A DNA stretch of 64,000 nt, taken from positions 33,459,609 to 33,523,608 of the forward strand of contig OX246746.1 of assembly GCA_945910005.1 (NCBI GenBank), read 5' to 3'. The stretch is from Isoperla grammatica (Eukaryota; Arthropoda; Insecta; Plecoptera; Perlodidae). The position numbers and the translations under genes were made by a program. The notes beneath the pieces were generated by a model. It saw only the letters and a program-made list of their open reading frames with translations, had not been told where the DNA came from and searched no databases. Positions 44,848 through 57,202 of this stretch are shown here, in pieces; positions within the stretch are counted from its first letter, which is position 1; the number at the start of each line of letters is the position of its first letter.

Positions 44848-45040
44848 TCTGTGGAGCACGTGGAACCTAGCTCCAGTCCGAGAGTTGTGTACGGCATTCC
44901 TGAGCAAACCCATCTCATCTATCACGTACTCTTCTGATGGGCAGCACCTTTACGCAGCTGCAGTTGATGGTGCCATTGTGATCTGGCATCGAGCAAGCAG
45001 TAGAGTAGTTAACAAGCCTGCTATGTTCTTAAACCTTTAG
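44848..45040 (+). CDS. LYST: LYST last coding exon
   Basis: One nt completes Ile, then LWSTWNLAPVRE, SKPISSITYSSDGQHLYAAA and DGAIVIWHR, closing the propeller, and NKPAMFLNL before TAG at 45038-45040. Vertebrate LYST ends similarly (LWSTWDLKPVREI ... QPMFYSF...). Acceptor ATTTTAG. Confidence 0.97.
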
Positions 45041-45100
45041 ACTTGTAGAGAAATGGATGTAAACTCTATTACTTACTCTCTGTAAACTCTAAGACATATA

Positions 45101-45106
45101 AATAAA
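45101..45106 (+). terminator. LYST: LYST polyadenylation signal
   Basis: AATAAA lies 61 bases after the stop codon, giving a very short 3' UTR. It is the first canonical signal after the stop. More distal signals could be used as well. Confidence 0.7.
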
Positions 45107-45560
45107 GGGTGGAAAATATATCTTCTTCATCAACACCGCTTCGGGTTAGGCTTGAGTTCCTATAGATAGATAGATGGATTGTCTTTATTTGTACACATAC
45201 ATGGTCAAAATGGCGTTGTTCGATACATATATCGCTCATCCACACAACCATTGGATTACCGTACTTACAAAATTAATAGCCTATATGCTTAATACTTAAT
45301 AGTTAAGTACTGCTATGTATTATACTAACTACAATTGTTATTTTAACAAAGATATCCTAGTCAAATTACACTCATAAGTAATTACTACATGTGTGACTAA
45401 ATAGGTGTGTGACTGTTCCACACACATTATTTTATTATTTATTTGTTTTCACAAATCCTGACCCTGCTGTAACAATTCATAACAATGGTCATTCACAGCT
45501 GCAAACACAATGCCTATGCCATACCCTAGCAGTTTTCCATAACCTGGATAAAGCCAGCCA
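45107..45560. other. Intergenic, nothing recognised
   Basis: A short (TAGA)n tract near 45165 and A-T-rich sequence. No coding frame supported. Confidence 0.4.
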
Positions 45561-46384
45561 GTCAATTTACTGTGCTCTTCTCACAAATGGCTGATGTATA
45601 TCATGATAAGAGCGACAAGTATATATGCATATGCCATAAAATAGAAATGTGACCATGACTGTGGTTTACGTTTTGCTTGCCTTCGGATTACTAGATTTTC
45701 CTTCCGTGACTTTAACAGGGGATTTTTTAAATTGATTTTAAATAAGCCCAAAGACTTAGTTGTCTTTAAGGCTGTAGGCAATTGGTTCCACAGTCTAGGT
45801 CCATTAATTGAAAAAGATGGGGAAGATTTACTGTTATAATGATTGAAAACGAGGTTGTTAGTTTGAAGGTTGTTGTGGGTGTGTACATTTTTGGTAAGAG
45901 CAAGTTTATTATAGAGATATTGAGGGGTTTGTGTATTTATTATTTTATGCATTAATGTTGCCCTATGTTGGTTCCTGCGGTTTTTCATGTTTAACCATCC
46001 AAGAGTAATAAGATGTGGAGAAATTTGTTCCCTATAGGGAGTGTTCAGAATAAAACGTACACATGAATTTTGAACCTTTTGGATGTCATATTCTAGTGAC
46101 TTGTTTATGCCTGTGTGGACATAGTCACAATAGTCAAATAAAGATAGAATTAGCGATTCAGTTAGACATTTTTTAATGGGGATCGGTAGCAGTTTTCTAA
46201 AGCGGTACAGGTAGGCCTAACGTAGGATACCATATGCTTTGGTACAACATTTCGAGATATGGTATTTCCAACTCATATCAGATTGAAACCAGATACCCAA
46301 ATTGCAGACTATATCAACCATTTTAATGGAGTCTCCATTGATTTTAATTTGAGAAGAGTCTATACTATGTATTTGTGGGGGATT

Positions 46385-46634
46385 CCACAGCCTTCATTTA
46401 CGTGTCTGACAGGACGCCTGCTAAAGCTTTTCGTTCCTCACAGCCTTCCATGGATCCTGCTATCTTTTGTCGACAACAATGGTTTTGGGGGATCATTGTA
46501 GAGTTACATCTGGCTGGACGAGACATGGACAAGGCCATGTTCTACTATTTCATTTTTGTACATGTAATTAATAAATAACATTCATTACATCTCTCGTCTC
46601 CTACTTGCACGCACCACATATTATTTGTTTGCAG
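46385..46634 (+). other. ~250-bp foreign block with a small open frame
   Basis: It interrupts the minus-strand LINE. On + it holds a frame with IYVSDRTPAKAFRSSQPSMD and ELHLAGRDMDKAMFYY, ending at a stop just before AATAAA. I do not recognise it. CAGCCT occurs at both edges (46388 and 46632), a weak hint of an insertion duplication. It could be a short retrocopy of a host transcript end or another repeat. Confidence 0.4.
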
Positions 46635-46642
46635 CCTATAGC

Positions 46643-47176
46643 TAGAGATGCAAGTTTTTCGCAATGCGCGATAAAACGAAAAGTGTAACAAAACACTCTA
46701 GAGTGCTGGTTTCAACATTTCTTTACGTTATGGGTCACTGGGATTCAGATTCAAATCGCAAAATTTCACCATAAAATGCTTATAAAACGAATTATGAGTT
46801 TATTTGCGATATAACACCATAATTGTCACTTTCTAGCAAAATAACACCATTATTAACAGTAATTCGTAATTTTGTATTCCCTTCCGTTCAAATCTTCACA
46901 AGAATTACGAGATAAAAAGCGAAAATAAGCAGTCCGCATCATCACCACTTACTTCTCTGCAGTCTAATCTAATCTTTGACGCCCATCACTATGTATATAC
47001 ATTTAGGGCCATACACATAAATTAGTTTAGAAAATGTAACCTTTTTTAGTTTTATCAATGATTTTATGTAAAAACATGATTTTCGATTAAAAAAACAATA
47101 ACACCACAAAACACCATAATTCTCAATTTCTCAAACGAAAAGTGAAGAAAAATAAAACCATTTTCTTGCATCTCTA
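46643..47176. mobile_element. hAT-type MITE, 534 bp, TSD CCTATAGC
   Basis: Inverted ends TAGAGATGCAAG; CCTATAGC flanks both sides (46635-46642 and 47177-47184). Same family as 21151-21682: both have TTTCGCAATGCGCGATA near the left end and AATAAAACCATTT near the right, with lengths of 534 and 532 bp. Confidence 0.95.
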
Positions 47177-49153
47177 CCTATAGCTAAAACCACCGATTTT
47201 TTGGGGTTCAAATGAAGACTGTTTTTCTTTGACCATAGTGAAAGGGAGTCAAGGTCTTCATTTAGAGATTCTATACAATTGTCTAAGTTTGTGATGTCGG
47301 GGCAGCAAATTAATTTTTGGATGTCATCTCATACTGGTTGACTTTACAATACTTAATGGCTGAGGGGATGTCATGTACGTATACATTGAATACAAGAGGT
47401 CCAAGAATGGACCCTTGGGGGATTCCATTGGTTATAAACAGGGGTGTAGATGAAATAAAATTACCGTTACATTGTATGCGAACTATTTGTGTTCTACATT
47501 CTAAGTAGCTTTTGAAGTACCTACTTGATAGTGAGTGATGAGAAACCAAGTAATTTGAGTTTGGCCAGTAGTAGGTCGTGATTAATGGAGTCGAATGCTT
47601 TTGAATATTCTAGAAGAGTTAGGACTAAGAACTAAGAGTTATAGCCGTTGAATGCTACCAAAGGTAGCGGGTTGCCTATAGCCCAGGACGTACAACTATA
47701 AAAAACATGCTCTTTTTGAGCATCTTCTGTGTTTCGAGGCCCGCGCAAATATATCTCGTCTTCCAGATCCATCTAATTCACTTGAGCACAAATCAAACAT
47801 ACCACTGAATTCGTCTTACCTCGGTCTACACGATGATTGTTTAAACAACCTTCTACCACCTATGCAACTTATTCTATAAAATGTTAAACATGAAGCAATT
47901 ACCATATAATTTAGATGGAAACACAACCAATTTCAAGCTAATGTAATGAGAAAGTAGCTTTAAAAATCAGAATTCCAACAAGCGTCTCATATTAAACGAA
48001 GTGTTTAGATAGTACAAGCAGAAAACCAGCAAGAAATTGATGGAAATTCAGCTGATTATCGTGCGTATATAACAACGCGTGTTGCGGCCTATTGCCTGAT
48101 ACGTCCGCGAATATATCCAGTGAGCTGCGTAGATCGAGATCATTCAAGCTACTTGTCTTTACTATCGACTATAAAAACATTGTATTGATTTTTCTTGCGT
48201 TGTATATGTTATAGTGGAGTCAGTGTGTCGTATCTCAATCAGTACTCTCAAACTCAACCAATTTCCCGAGGAATCAGGAAACTACGTGGGATTTCTACCA
48301 GTCAGGCCTGGAAATAATAATAATAATTTATACAAATATTACAGAGGCCTAAAGAACACGTCAAAAGTCAAAACTACAATAAATGGTGTGTGTCATGGGC
48401 TGGTTGTGTGCGTGATTTACATATTATTTGTGTTTGCATTATCATCATCATTATTATTATTGTTATTATTGGTGGTATTATTACTTTTATTATTGTATTA
48501 TATCATTATTAATATATCAACTTTATTTTATTATTGGCATCAATGGAAATTCTGTAACTAAAAATTGCCGGAAACTAAAATTACAAATCTTGATAACCGC
48601 AATACTAATATTAATAAAATCAGGTTCAAGCTGTTTTGTTTCTTCAGTATTATTTTGTATTTCAAATTCAAAATATAGTTTGTTCAGCTGTTATTCTAAG
48701 TTATTATAGGCCTATATGCATTTTTTTATTTTTTTTTTTATTAAAGTATCGATAGCAATAGATTGAGACTTACAACTAATAACTGTTAAGTTTATAATTG
48801 AAACATTTTATTTTGTTCAATGTACAAATGCGTCGATGTTTTCAGCGAAGCTATTAAAAGCTTGACAGGCCATAAGCGGCTTTGCCCGCGCTCACCAAGT
48901 TGTACTTCGTGGCAGTGAACGGACAACACGCATTATTATATACATATGATAATTGACTAAATTTGATCAATTTCTTGCTGGTTTTTTGCTTGTACGTAAT
49001 ATCTAAACATATCAGTTAACATGATAGGCTGGTTGGAATTCTGATTTTTAAAGCTAGCTCCTCATTACATTTGCTTGAAATTGGTTGTGTTTCCATCTAA
49101 ATTATGTGCTAATTTCTTCATGTTTAACATTTTATAGAATTAGTTGCATAAAT

Positions 49154-49901
49154 TACACTTATTATATTAAAATAAGTGTAAGCAAGAGCAAGGTGGTAAC
49201 AATGCCAGGAGATGGAGACGTAGGGAACTACCATGCAGAGATACGGATTGGAGGTGAAACCCTGGAGGTGGTGGAGAGCTTTGCTTACCTAGGAAGTGAA
49301 ATAATGTCAAGCGGGAAGATAAGAAAGGAAATCAACAACAGGATACAAAAGGCCAGTAACTTCTATCAATGTGTAAAAGGTCTGGTGTGGGACAGGGAAA
49401 TACCGATACAGGTCAAGGCGACACTGTACAAGACCTATTTCATACCGATCCTCACATACGCGGCAGAAACCTGGAATATGGGGGATAGAGAAGAAAGTCA
49501 AATACAGGCGGCGGAGATGAGATTCCTGAGGAGCACGGTAGGAAAGACAAGAAGAGACAGAATTAAAAACACAAACATTAGAGAAATGCTTGGTGTGGAG
49601 AAGCTAGGGGACAGAATGGGAAGGACAAGGCTGAGATGGTTTGGACACATGAAACGGATGACGGAAGAGAGGATGCCCAGGAGAATATATGAACAAAGGA
49701 TCGAAGGAAGAAGAAGACGGGGAAGACCAAGGAAGAGATGGAAGGAAAAGATTGCTGAAGACCTACAGAAGAGAGGAGAGAACTGGAGCAAGTAGAGGAA
49801 GCACGATTGTGGGAAGATAGGAAGAGGTGGAAAAATTTGGTTGTGAAACCCAAGCTGACCCTGCCAGAAGCAGGAAACGGCGATGGATAATGATGATGAT
49901 G
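49154..49901 (+). mobile_element. RTE-like LINE, 5'-truncated, TSD AGTTGCATAAAT
   Basis: AGTTGCATAAAT at 49142-49153 and 49902-49913 flanks the insertion, which ends in an ATGGATAATGATGATGATG tail like the TGA-type tails of RTE elements. It lies inside the right arm of the fold-back element, so it came later. Confidence 0.93.
49175..49795 (+). pseudogene. RTE-like reverse transcriptase C-terminus
   Basis: An intact frame for the thumb and tail: VESFAYLGSEIMSSGKIRKE, IPILTYAAETWNMGDREESQ, RTRLRWFGHMKRMTEERMPR and GRRRRGRPRKRWKEKIAEDL. The YLGS, TYGAETW-like and RWFGH...R....RRGRPR.RW blocks are characteristic of RTE-clade LINE tails. No catalytic RT motifs remain. Confidence 0.88.
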
Positions 49902-50053
49902 AGTTGCATAAATGGTAGAAGATTGTTCAAACATTCATCGTGTAGACCAAAGTATGACGAATTTAGTGGTATGTTTGATTTGTGCTCAAGTGAATTAGAT
50001 GGATCTGGACGACGAGATATATTTGCGCGGGCCTCGAAACACAGAAGATGCTC

Positions 50054-52184
50054 CATATGCAGCGAGTAGCGCGTAGTTTGGTCGACGTCACAACGCCTGG
50101 GGCGAAACACTTTTTCTTGGATTTCAAGAGCTTGGATACACTAAGCAACTTTACACATGCACTAACCGTTACAGATTAGGCTTACAAATTACACATTTTA
50201 AACGAAATGTGAGGGTTTGGTGGGCCTTTTAATGTTGCACTTGTAGCTACCCGACCTCGCGCCAACATCTGAGTTAGGCCCCTCACACGCTCCGTGATGG
50301 GAATAAGTAGCAACTCCATATTTCATGTACGAAAGCTATCGTCTTCTAGTGTATTCTGCACAACAATAACATCAAGAAGCATTGCATGATCTTTAAACAC
50401 ACAGGTGTTAAAAGGTATGTCAATTTGATGTTAACTAGATTATTATTTGTATATATTATATGCTCTTGTATTACTATTAATTGAATTTTGATTTGATGGG
50501 CCAATAAAGGAATACCTCATTAAGCAAAGTATAAGTTATGATTTGTGTTTTATATGATGTTTATGATCATTTGTACTTGAATGTATACTGTGCATTTTGC
50601 CGCCACCCATGTGCTTGGAAAGGACTAGAAACAATCTTCCCTCCGGGTATTTTTAATTGTGCAGTTGGCATTATGTAAAGTTCAAACTGGCAGAAGTACC
50701 ATCCCTGTTTAGTCCTTAGCAGACGACATGCTCCCTTCTCGAGTGTCTGTGCTCGCGACCACACACTGGGTATATTGTTGAGCGCAACCGTCCCGTGCCC
50801 ACACTCACTGCACGCACACATACACACTGCAGGCAAACGAGACCAAGTTTCTGATAGTAGTCTCCTTTCCTTTACCCTCATTACCGATTTGTAAAAGCAT
50901 CAAGCATCCACTATTATTTCTCCTAAATATGTGCCAGGGGGCAGGGGAACGGGGTCTGCTAAAAGAAAAAAGTTTTACACACTTTGCTGCCTTGAACTTG
51001 ATATTGTTTGTGACAAACCTGCTTTATATCTGCATATTATTTTAATACCTCAATTTCTCATTGAAAATATTGTCACAATGGCTTTGCATTGGCATGGCCC
51101 CATGGACCAACATAACCTTAGAAGAATCTGATGTTATGTGGCTGATTGGCTCAAAATGTGCATAGACAATTAACTGTTTTAGCCTTAGTAAGTTATTTTG
51201 TATGTTGAAAGTTGACAGTATATGGGAATAGAACTAAGGACATTAAGAAGGTAACTCACCTAACAAAGAACTAACAGTGCCAAGTTTATAATTCCATACA
51301 TTTTATATAGGTAGATTTTAGTTTTTTAACTCAACCAACATATTAATCCTCCCTGATAATCTTATCTCATGAGCAGAGAATCAAACAAAAAACATAACCA
51401 GTAGCTACTATTTTTCATTCATTAGTATTAGGTAATGTTCACTGTTTAGCTGTAATGTCATATGTATTCTCATTTGTCTGTAGGTACTTTTGCTGACCAA
51501 ACATAAAATAAAACAACACCATAATTTTGTTCAATTTTTATGAAAGGGATTATTTAATAAGATATATGTAGGCCTTTCTGTTATTTTTGTAAAGTCAGCC
51601 TTAACCTTTATGTTAATATGTTAAAAGATATAAACAAATAAAGATTAATATAGTTCTGCTTTTGTCCTCTCTTTCTTTAGGTCCCCCTTGATTTGATTCA
51701 TTGCTCCCCAGACCCCAACTTGGTTTGACTACTTCTCTAGCTAGGTAATTAAGTCTCGTCTGTGGTCTCGTGGTGCACCAATAAAACAATTTATTCTGAT
51801 GTCGCCTTTGCCGCTTGCAGAGAACAATGTTGAGAGAACAAATTTTGGTGTAAATAAACAAATTTAATGTATTGATACCAACAACAACAAGCATAATTCT
51901 AAATGGATCAATCATCATCACCATCCATCAGAACCTAGAATTAATGCCAGGGGACAAGACATTACTGTATGGGCCGCTGTGGCTCGTTTCTTGTCCCCTT
52001 TCTGTACCACATCTATGTAAATAATGTTGAACAGAAAAATAAATAATAATAATAACAAATTTGGGTGATTAAAACATTCTGGCATTTGGAGCCCAGTGAT
52101 TGAGGAAATTATTTGAAAATTGACGAGGACTCCTACATGGAGCTTATATGGTTAGTGTTTTGTTTCTCCAATTATGAAGTTCAA
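50054..52184. other. Intergenic stretch, no gene recognised
   Basis: Frames at 50567-50881 and 51613-51924 have no recognisable motif. The base composition is A-T rich without obvious terminal repeats. Confidence 0.45.
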
Positions 52185-52186
52185 TA

Positions 52187-52888
52187 GGGAAGTCTCACGC
52201 ATTTTTTTTATTTGCTTTCTGGTTACCTCAAGTTAAAATAAACGGGAACTAATTGGTTTCGGCTCGAAAGGTGCATTAACATCGCTGTAACAGCAAGTCA
52301 AAGATGTTGCTGTCAAAACACGCTCAGAAACGAACCTGCGCCATCTTGCTCGTGATTAAAAGGTTCTGACGTCATATGTCAGTAAACAATAATTTTATAT
52401 CATACAAATAGTACTGAAACCCCGCCCTTTAGTAGATTATTGCTCTCATAAGACTTTAACTGAACCAACGTTTATTTCTAGTTAGTAAATGAACACTTCT
52501 CAACATTAATTAACAACAATATGTTAAATAATTGCATTATTTTAAACACGTTTTGGTAAATACTGTATCAAAATGTATTTTCTGAAGAAAACAGTGGTAT
52601 AAAAGGCATTGTTGTAAAGTCACTGCATCCTAGATATTGTAAAATGTCCAACTTAATATCGTTGATATTAATAAGAATACTTCAAGGAGGCAGTTGTTTA
52701 CATGACATATGACGTCAAGAGCCGTTTTTCAATTACGGAACGGGAAGTTCCAAATTTCAAACTTAAAATGCTAATAGAATTGGAAATATACGCTTCTCAG
52801 ATATAAAAATTATACCGCCCGTATTTTTAGATAACGATCTTCCATTTTTATGTACTTTGAGGAATATTTATTTTTGATGAGACTTCCC
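52187..52888. mobile_element. DNA element with TA target, 702 bp
   Basis: TA flanks GGGAAGTCTCA at the left and its exact inverse TGAGACTTCCC at the right. Further inside, TGACGTCATATGTCA (52369) and TGACATATGACGTCA (52703) are mirror partners. TA targets suggest a Tc1/mariner-like non-autonomous element. No frame. Confidence 0.75.
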
Positions 52889-53396
52889 TATTATTGGGTA
52901 CCTACTCTTCGCGAAAGATTATGCACATCATTCAAATTTTTAGCCACTGGAAAAATTACGAACATTTGAAGTTCAAGCTATGGAAGCTATAGTGACATAA
53001 AATCGTGCGACTCGGACCAACATAAATGGATGCAAGGACACGGGAAATAGCACTAAAAGATCAACAAACTGGCAAACTGATCCCTTCTGATCGCCCATAC
53101 ACTGAAAAAGGTTTGCTTGCCGAGGAGTGAACTGGCTATGGGTGCAGGGGGGCCCCCTAGGCAATCCAGGTCCTTTGGCAGTCAGGGAATTTACATGCAA
53201 TACCAGTAGCGGGCACACACAAGGCCCCAGGGCCCCACATATATTTGTAAAGTACAATCATGATCTCCTATTATGTAAACAAAACGAAAAATAGCTCTAT
53301 AAGGATTCTTAATCCTACAAGTACAGCAACAGAAAGCTCCTATGATGAAAATACTACTGTGTGATGCTAAAAAAAAATCCAAACCTAACTTGTTAA
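52889..53396. other. Intergenic, nothing certain
   Basis: A GC-rich strip near 53140-53240 (GGGGCCCC and CCAGGGCCCC) resembles hAT-like GGCCC clusters seen at 54060-54480, but no ends could be defined. Confidence 0.35.
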
Positions 53397-53406
53397 ATCA
53401 TTATCA

Positions 53407-55436
53407 TTATCCATCGCCGTTTCCTGCTTCTGGCAGGGTCAGCTTGGGTTTCACAACCAAATTCTTCGACCTCTTCCTATCTTCCCACAATCGTACTTCC
53501 TCTACTTGCTCCCAGTTCTCTCCTCTCTTCTGTAAGTCTTCAGCAATCTTTACCTTCCATCTCTTCCTCGGTCTTCCCCGTCTTCTTCTTCCTTCGATCT
53601 TTTTTTGATATATTCTCCTGGGCATCCTCTCTTCCGTCATCCGTTTCATGTGTCCAAACCATCGCAGCCTTGTCCTTCCCATTCTGTGGGGAGCTTCTCC
53701 ACACCAAGCATTTCTCTAATGTTTGTGTTTCTAATTCCGTCTCCTCTTGTCTTTCCCACCGTGCTCCTCAGGAATCTCATTTCCACCGCCTGTATTTGAC
53801 ATTCTTCTCTATCCCCCATATTCCAGGTTTCTGCCGCATATGTGAGGATCGGTATGAAATAGGTCTTGTACAGTGTCGCCTTGACCTGTATCGGTATTTC
53901 CCTGTTCCACACTAAACCTTTTACACATTGATAGAAGTTACTGGCCTTTTGTATCCTGTTGTTGATTTCCTTTCTTATCTTCCCGCTTGACATTATTTCA
54001 CTTCCTAGGTAGGCAAAGCTCTCCACCACCTCCAGGGTTTCACCAGGGGCGGACTGGTATAAAAAGGCCCGGGATGCTGGGTTTCGGGGGGGCCTGCACG
54101 AGGTAGCGTGGCGCAGCTGGGGTCTGTGGCGAAGCCCCAGCCGCTGGAGGCAAATACGCCGAAGGCGTAACAAATGTTTTGGGATTGCATTGAAGTTTAT
54201 GGCCTAAAATGCGATTTCAGGGTGCGATTAACAGAGGCCACCCTACCAGTAGAAAAATAATTTCAATTATATTCAATTAATTACATTGAATATTTACGAT
54301 ACATTCAATTATAATTTCAAAATAATACTTATAGTGGGGTTAAGATTTTTTTAGCAATATACAGAGAAGTATGTACATCATATACGAACTTTCTGGTGGC
54401 AGCCCGGACTGCCAAAGGGCCCGGATTTGCCCAGGGGCCCGGGATGCGATCGTATCCCGGCATTTCCAGCCAGTCCGCGCCTGGGTTTCACTTCCAATCC
54501 GTATCTCTGCATGGTAGTTCCCTACGTCTCCTTCCCCTGTCATTGTTACCTCTTTGCTCTTGCATGCTTAATTCTTCATGCCTGCCTCTTCAATATGCCT
54601 CTTCCACTTTCCGTGTATCTCTGCAGTGTCTCTTCATACTCCGGCCATGCCACAAAGTCGTCTGCAAACAGCAAAATCTCCACCTCTTCTGTTTCCTCCA
54701 TTATTACCTTATTGCGTATGTCATCCATCACTATTATGAATAGCAATGGTGACAGCAAACTTCCCTGCCTCAGCCCTTGTGTTATTTGGAACCACCCCGA
54801 CCTCCCAAACTGTGTTTTTACACAGCTTTCGCATACTCTGTACATGCTTCTAACTCTTGTCTGTCAGTCCTTTGTCCACTCATTTTCTTTTCAGGCTTTC
54901 CCACACTACCTTCCTCGGAACACTGTCATATGCCTTTTCGATGTCCAGGAACAACATACTCAATCTTTTACCTAACTCCCAACTTCTTTCCATAGCTTGT
55001 CGCAGTACAAACATCGGGTCTATAGTTGATCTTCCCCATCTGAACCCATATTGCTCCTCGTTCAGCATATGTTCTATCTCTACTCTCATTCTTCTATCTA
55101 TAATTCTTTCGAATATCTTTGATGTATGGCATTAGTCAAGTTATTCCTCTGTAGTTTCCACACTTCTTTTTATCGCCTTTTTTGTAAATCGGTACAATGA
55201 CTCCTTTCTCCCAGTCCCTCGGTATCTTCTTTTCTTTCCATGTCCCTCTGATCACCCTGTATAATCAATGCATTGCACTTGGGCCCCCAGCTAATCATTT
55301 CCACCACAAGTTCATCCACTCCTGCAGCCTTCCCATTTTTCATCCTTTTTAATGCCACCTCGACTTCTTGCCACGTCGGTCCACCTTCCACTTTCCTTGA
55401 AAGAGATCCGCTCTCTGTGAGCAGGGTAGTTGGATC
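53407..55436 (-). pseudogene. RTE-like reverse transcriptase, several breaks
   Basis: From the N side: WQEVEVALKRMKNGKAAGVD (RT fingers, 55380), EQYGFRWGRSTIDPMFVLRQ and MLFLDIEKAYDSVPRKVVWE (54900-55050), GLRQGSLLSPLLFIIVMDDI and ILLFADDFV (54650-54790), then after the insertion ESFAYLGSEIMSSG and the GRRRRGRPRKRWK tail. All catalytic motifs can be read, but at least three shifts or stops and the insertion separate them. Confidence 0.88.
54044..54483. mobile_element. hAT-type MITE, 440 bp, TSD GGTTTCAC
   Basis: Inverted ends CAGGGGCGGACTGG / CCAGTCCGCGCCTG; GGTTTCAC flanks both sides (54036-54043 and 54484-54491). Rich in GGCCCGGGATGC motifs under both ends. It splits an RTE codon block that is continuous in the copy at 49252. 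Confidence 0.95.
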
Positions 55437-55437
55437 C

Positions 55438-57202
55438 AGACGTAATATTTTGGCGCCAATATGAATCAACGGCACCGTGAACTGCAAAATTAGGGTTATG
55501 GGCCTACCACGGCGACCACGGCCACGCGCCAATATTTATTTTCGCAAGGGCCGCAGATTCGTCAAATGTGACAGCTACAAGGCGTGGTTCCTTGGGTTTA
55601 GTATTTATTATACCTCATTCAAAAAGTAGTTTGAATCCGCGCCAAAAAGTACTCGCCCAAGGCCGTTCGCGAACCATCAAGGAGTTAATCCATCACGTGA
55701 TTACGATGGATCCAATTGACTCAATCGAGTTGTTCGGATGAAGTTGGCGTAAGCACCTCTGTTCATCGCGTTATAAAATCCACTTTTAAGCCGTACAATT
55801 AAATGCCACCCAAAAATGTGTTTACGCTTTTGCGTAATTGCCTCCGGCGGCTGGGGCAAAGCCCCGACCCCAGAAGTTCTGCGCCACAACCCCCAACACT
55901 CAGCATCCCGGGCATTTTAATCCTAGTCCGCCTTTGTGGCTCCTGGTAAAAAACCAAGAGACGGCAGATTTTTCGGAGACTCGATTTGAGGCCCATACAC
56001 GTTACGACTTAGCGGAAGGGAAGCAATTGCCGGACGCAAACCGTCCGGCAAAACGATAAATGGGGACTGTCTGTTAGCGCTTGATTACAGTGGGCGTTTT
56101 TCACGCACTCATCGTGAGTGTGATCATTTCCGTAGCCACACCGTATTGTGTGGTATTGTTTCGTGTTCATTCCTCTTATTTCTTGTTATTGACTGTATTT
56201 TGTGTGCTTGACTCACTCGTAATTTAATATCATCGTCAACCGCGTCGCGACGTAGACTCCACCTCAAGACAACACCCTCACATCGGCCACGTTACGCAGC
56301 AGACTCTCCAAGGCCACGCTGGAACGTCAAGGTAAATTTATGGCAGTGAAATCGGTCCTGATCTTGCATCTGTTCACTGGCTATATGATCCCCACCCCTC
56401 TTTCGTGCCCTTGTCGCAACAGTTAGTAACATTGTTATGACGACTCTGATTTTTTTTATCCTAATCTCGCTTTTATCAACAAACTAATCAACCACATTAT
56501 TTGCAGTGATTTTACTGCTTCTTAATTTATGCTACTTGATAAGAAAAGGTCCATAGTAAAATTGCGATGTTTGCTGCGATTTCAGCTCTACACACTCTGC
56601 CTTTTCAGCAACAAAGAAAGTGGATGACATAATGTATTATGATTTTACTAAATAGAAACTATGATAGCCGCTTGGGTTGCACCCCTAGGTTTGAAATATT
56701 CAACTAAAAAAATTAAGATTTTGTATCAAATTATTATTACAGTATTATTACTACATACGAAACAAATTGAGATTTTGTATCAAATTATAAGATTAAAATA
56801 CCTCTAACAGAACATTTCATTCGCATTTCGTAGGAAGACTCGAGGAAAGAAATTTGGATTTGAGTTGTTGCGCTCCGACTGCGCCTGGAATACAAATAAG
56901 CGCGCGTCTGCCCTGCCATGGATTACAAGTTTCCACACTATACTGCGCTGCCGTCGCCGTATTTCATAGAATGGTCGGCCGAGCCACCGAAACCCCAAGG
57001 TTAGAGATGAAATTGTTGCACAAAGAACCGCAAAGCGCTAGCAGTCAGGCAAACTAGACACGCGCCGTATCTAAAATTATCTCACGAACTTTCCTGTCGG
57101 TCGAAGGGGGTCCTTCCATATAGTGACCGGTGCCCACAAAGGGGGCCCTCATGCATACTTTCTCTCTTCTCATATATTTTGTAACTCTTCATATCATTTC
57201 AT
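55438..57202. other. Intergenic DNA with a related hAT-like end, no gene recognised
   Basis: 55840-55945, read on the minus strand, resembles the left half of the element at 54044: GGCGGACTAGG, CCCGGGATGCTG and GCTTTGCCCCAGCCGCCGGA. It is probably a second, decayed member. A GC-rich patch at 56230-56335 ends in CAAGGTAAATTT, a possible splice donor, but without an open frame of note. Confidence 0.4.

Larger units (their letters stand above)
45580..47640 (-). mobile_element. CR1-like LINE 3' half, antisense, split by insertions
   Basis: From right to left on the minus strand: RT palm with NGIPQGSILGPLVFNVYVHD (47549-47310), a thumb region with DLDSLSLWSKKNSLHLNPKK near 47200, a 534-bp MITE, a ~250-bp foreign block, then DSIKYLG-like and WKYHISKCCTKAYGI sequence and the C-terminal frame 45988-45581 (FSINGPRLWNQLPTALK). 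The FADD motif is not readable. Non-functional. Confidence 0.82.
47718..50053. mobile_element. Long-TIR (fold-back) DNA element, 2.3 kb, hosting an RTE LINE
   Basis: The left arm (47718 to ~48100) is mirrored by the right arm (~48905-50053, minus a 748-bp LINE and one TSD copy). The outer ends are GAGCATCTTCTGTGTTTCGA and its inverse. Matches include CAAATATATCTCGTC, ACACAACCAATTTCAAGC and ACCAGCAAGAAATTGAT with their inverses. The arms total ~390-400 bp. The ~800-bp centre (48100-48905) has no transposase. Confidence 0.88.
53397..55437 (-). mobile_element. RTE-like LINE, longer copy, antisense
   Basis: The minus-strand RT runs from 55437 to the ATGGATAATGATAATG tail at 53397. Same family as 49154-49901, with the same RRRRGRPRKRW tail. 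A 440-bp hAT-type element splits it. The endonuclease is missing. Confidence 0.88.

Noticed and set aside
56854..57057. Small + strand ORF near a GC-rich patch as a host gene
   Set aside because: No splice-consistent neighbours, no motif and average length for random frames.
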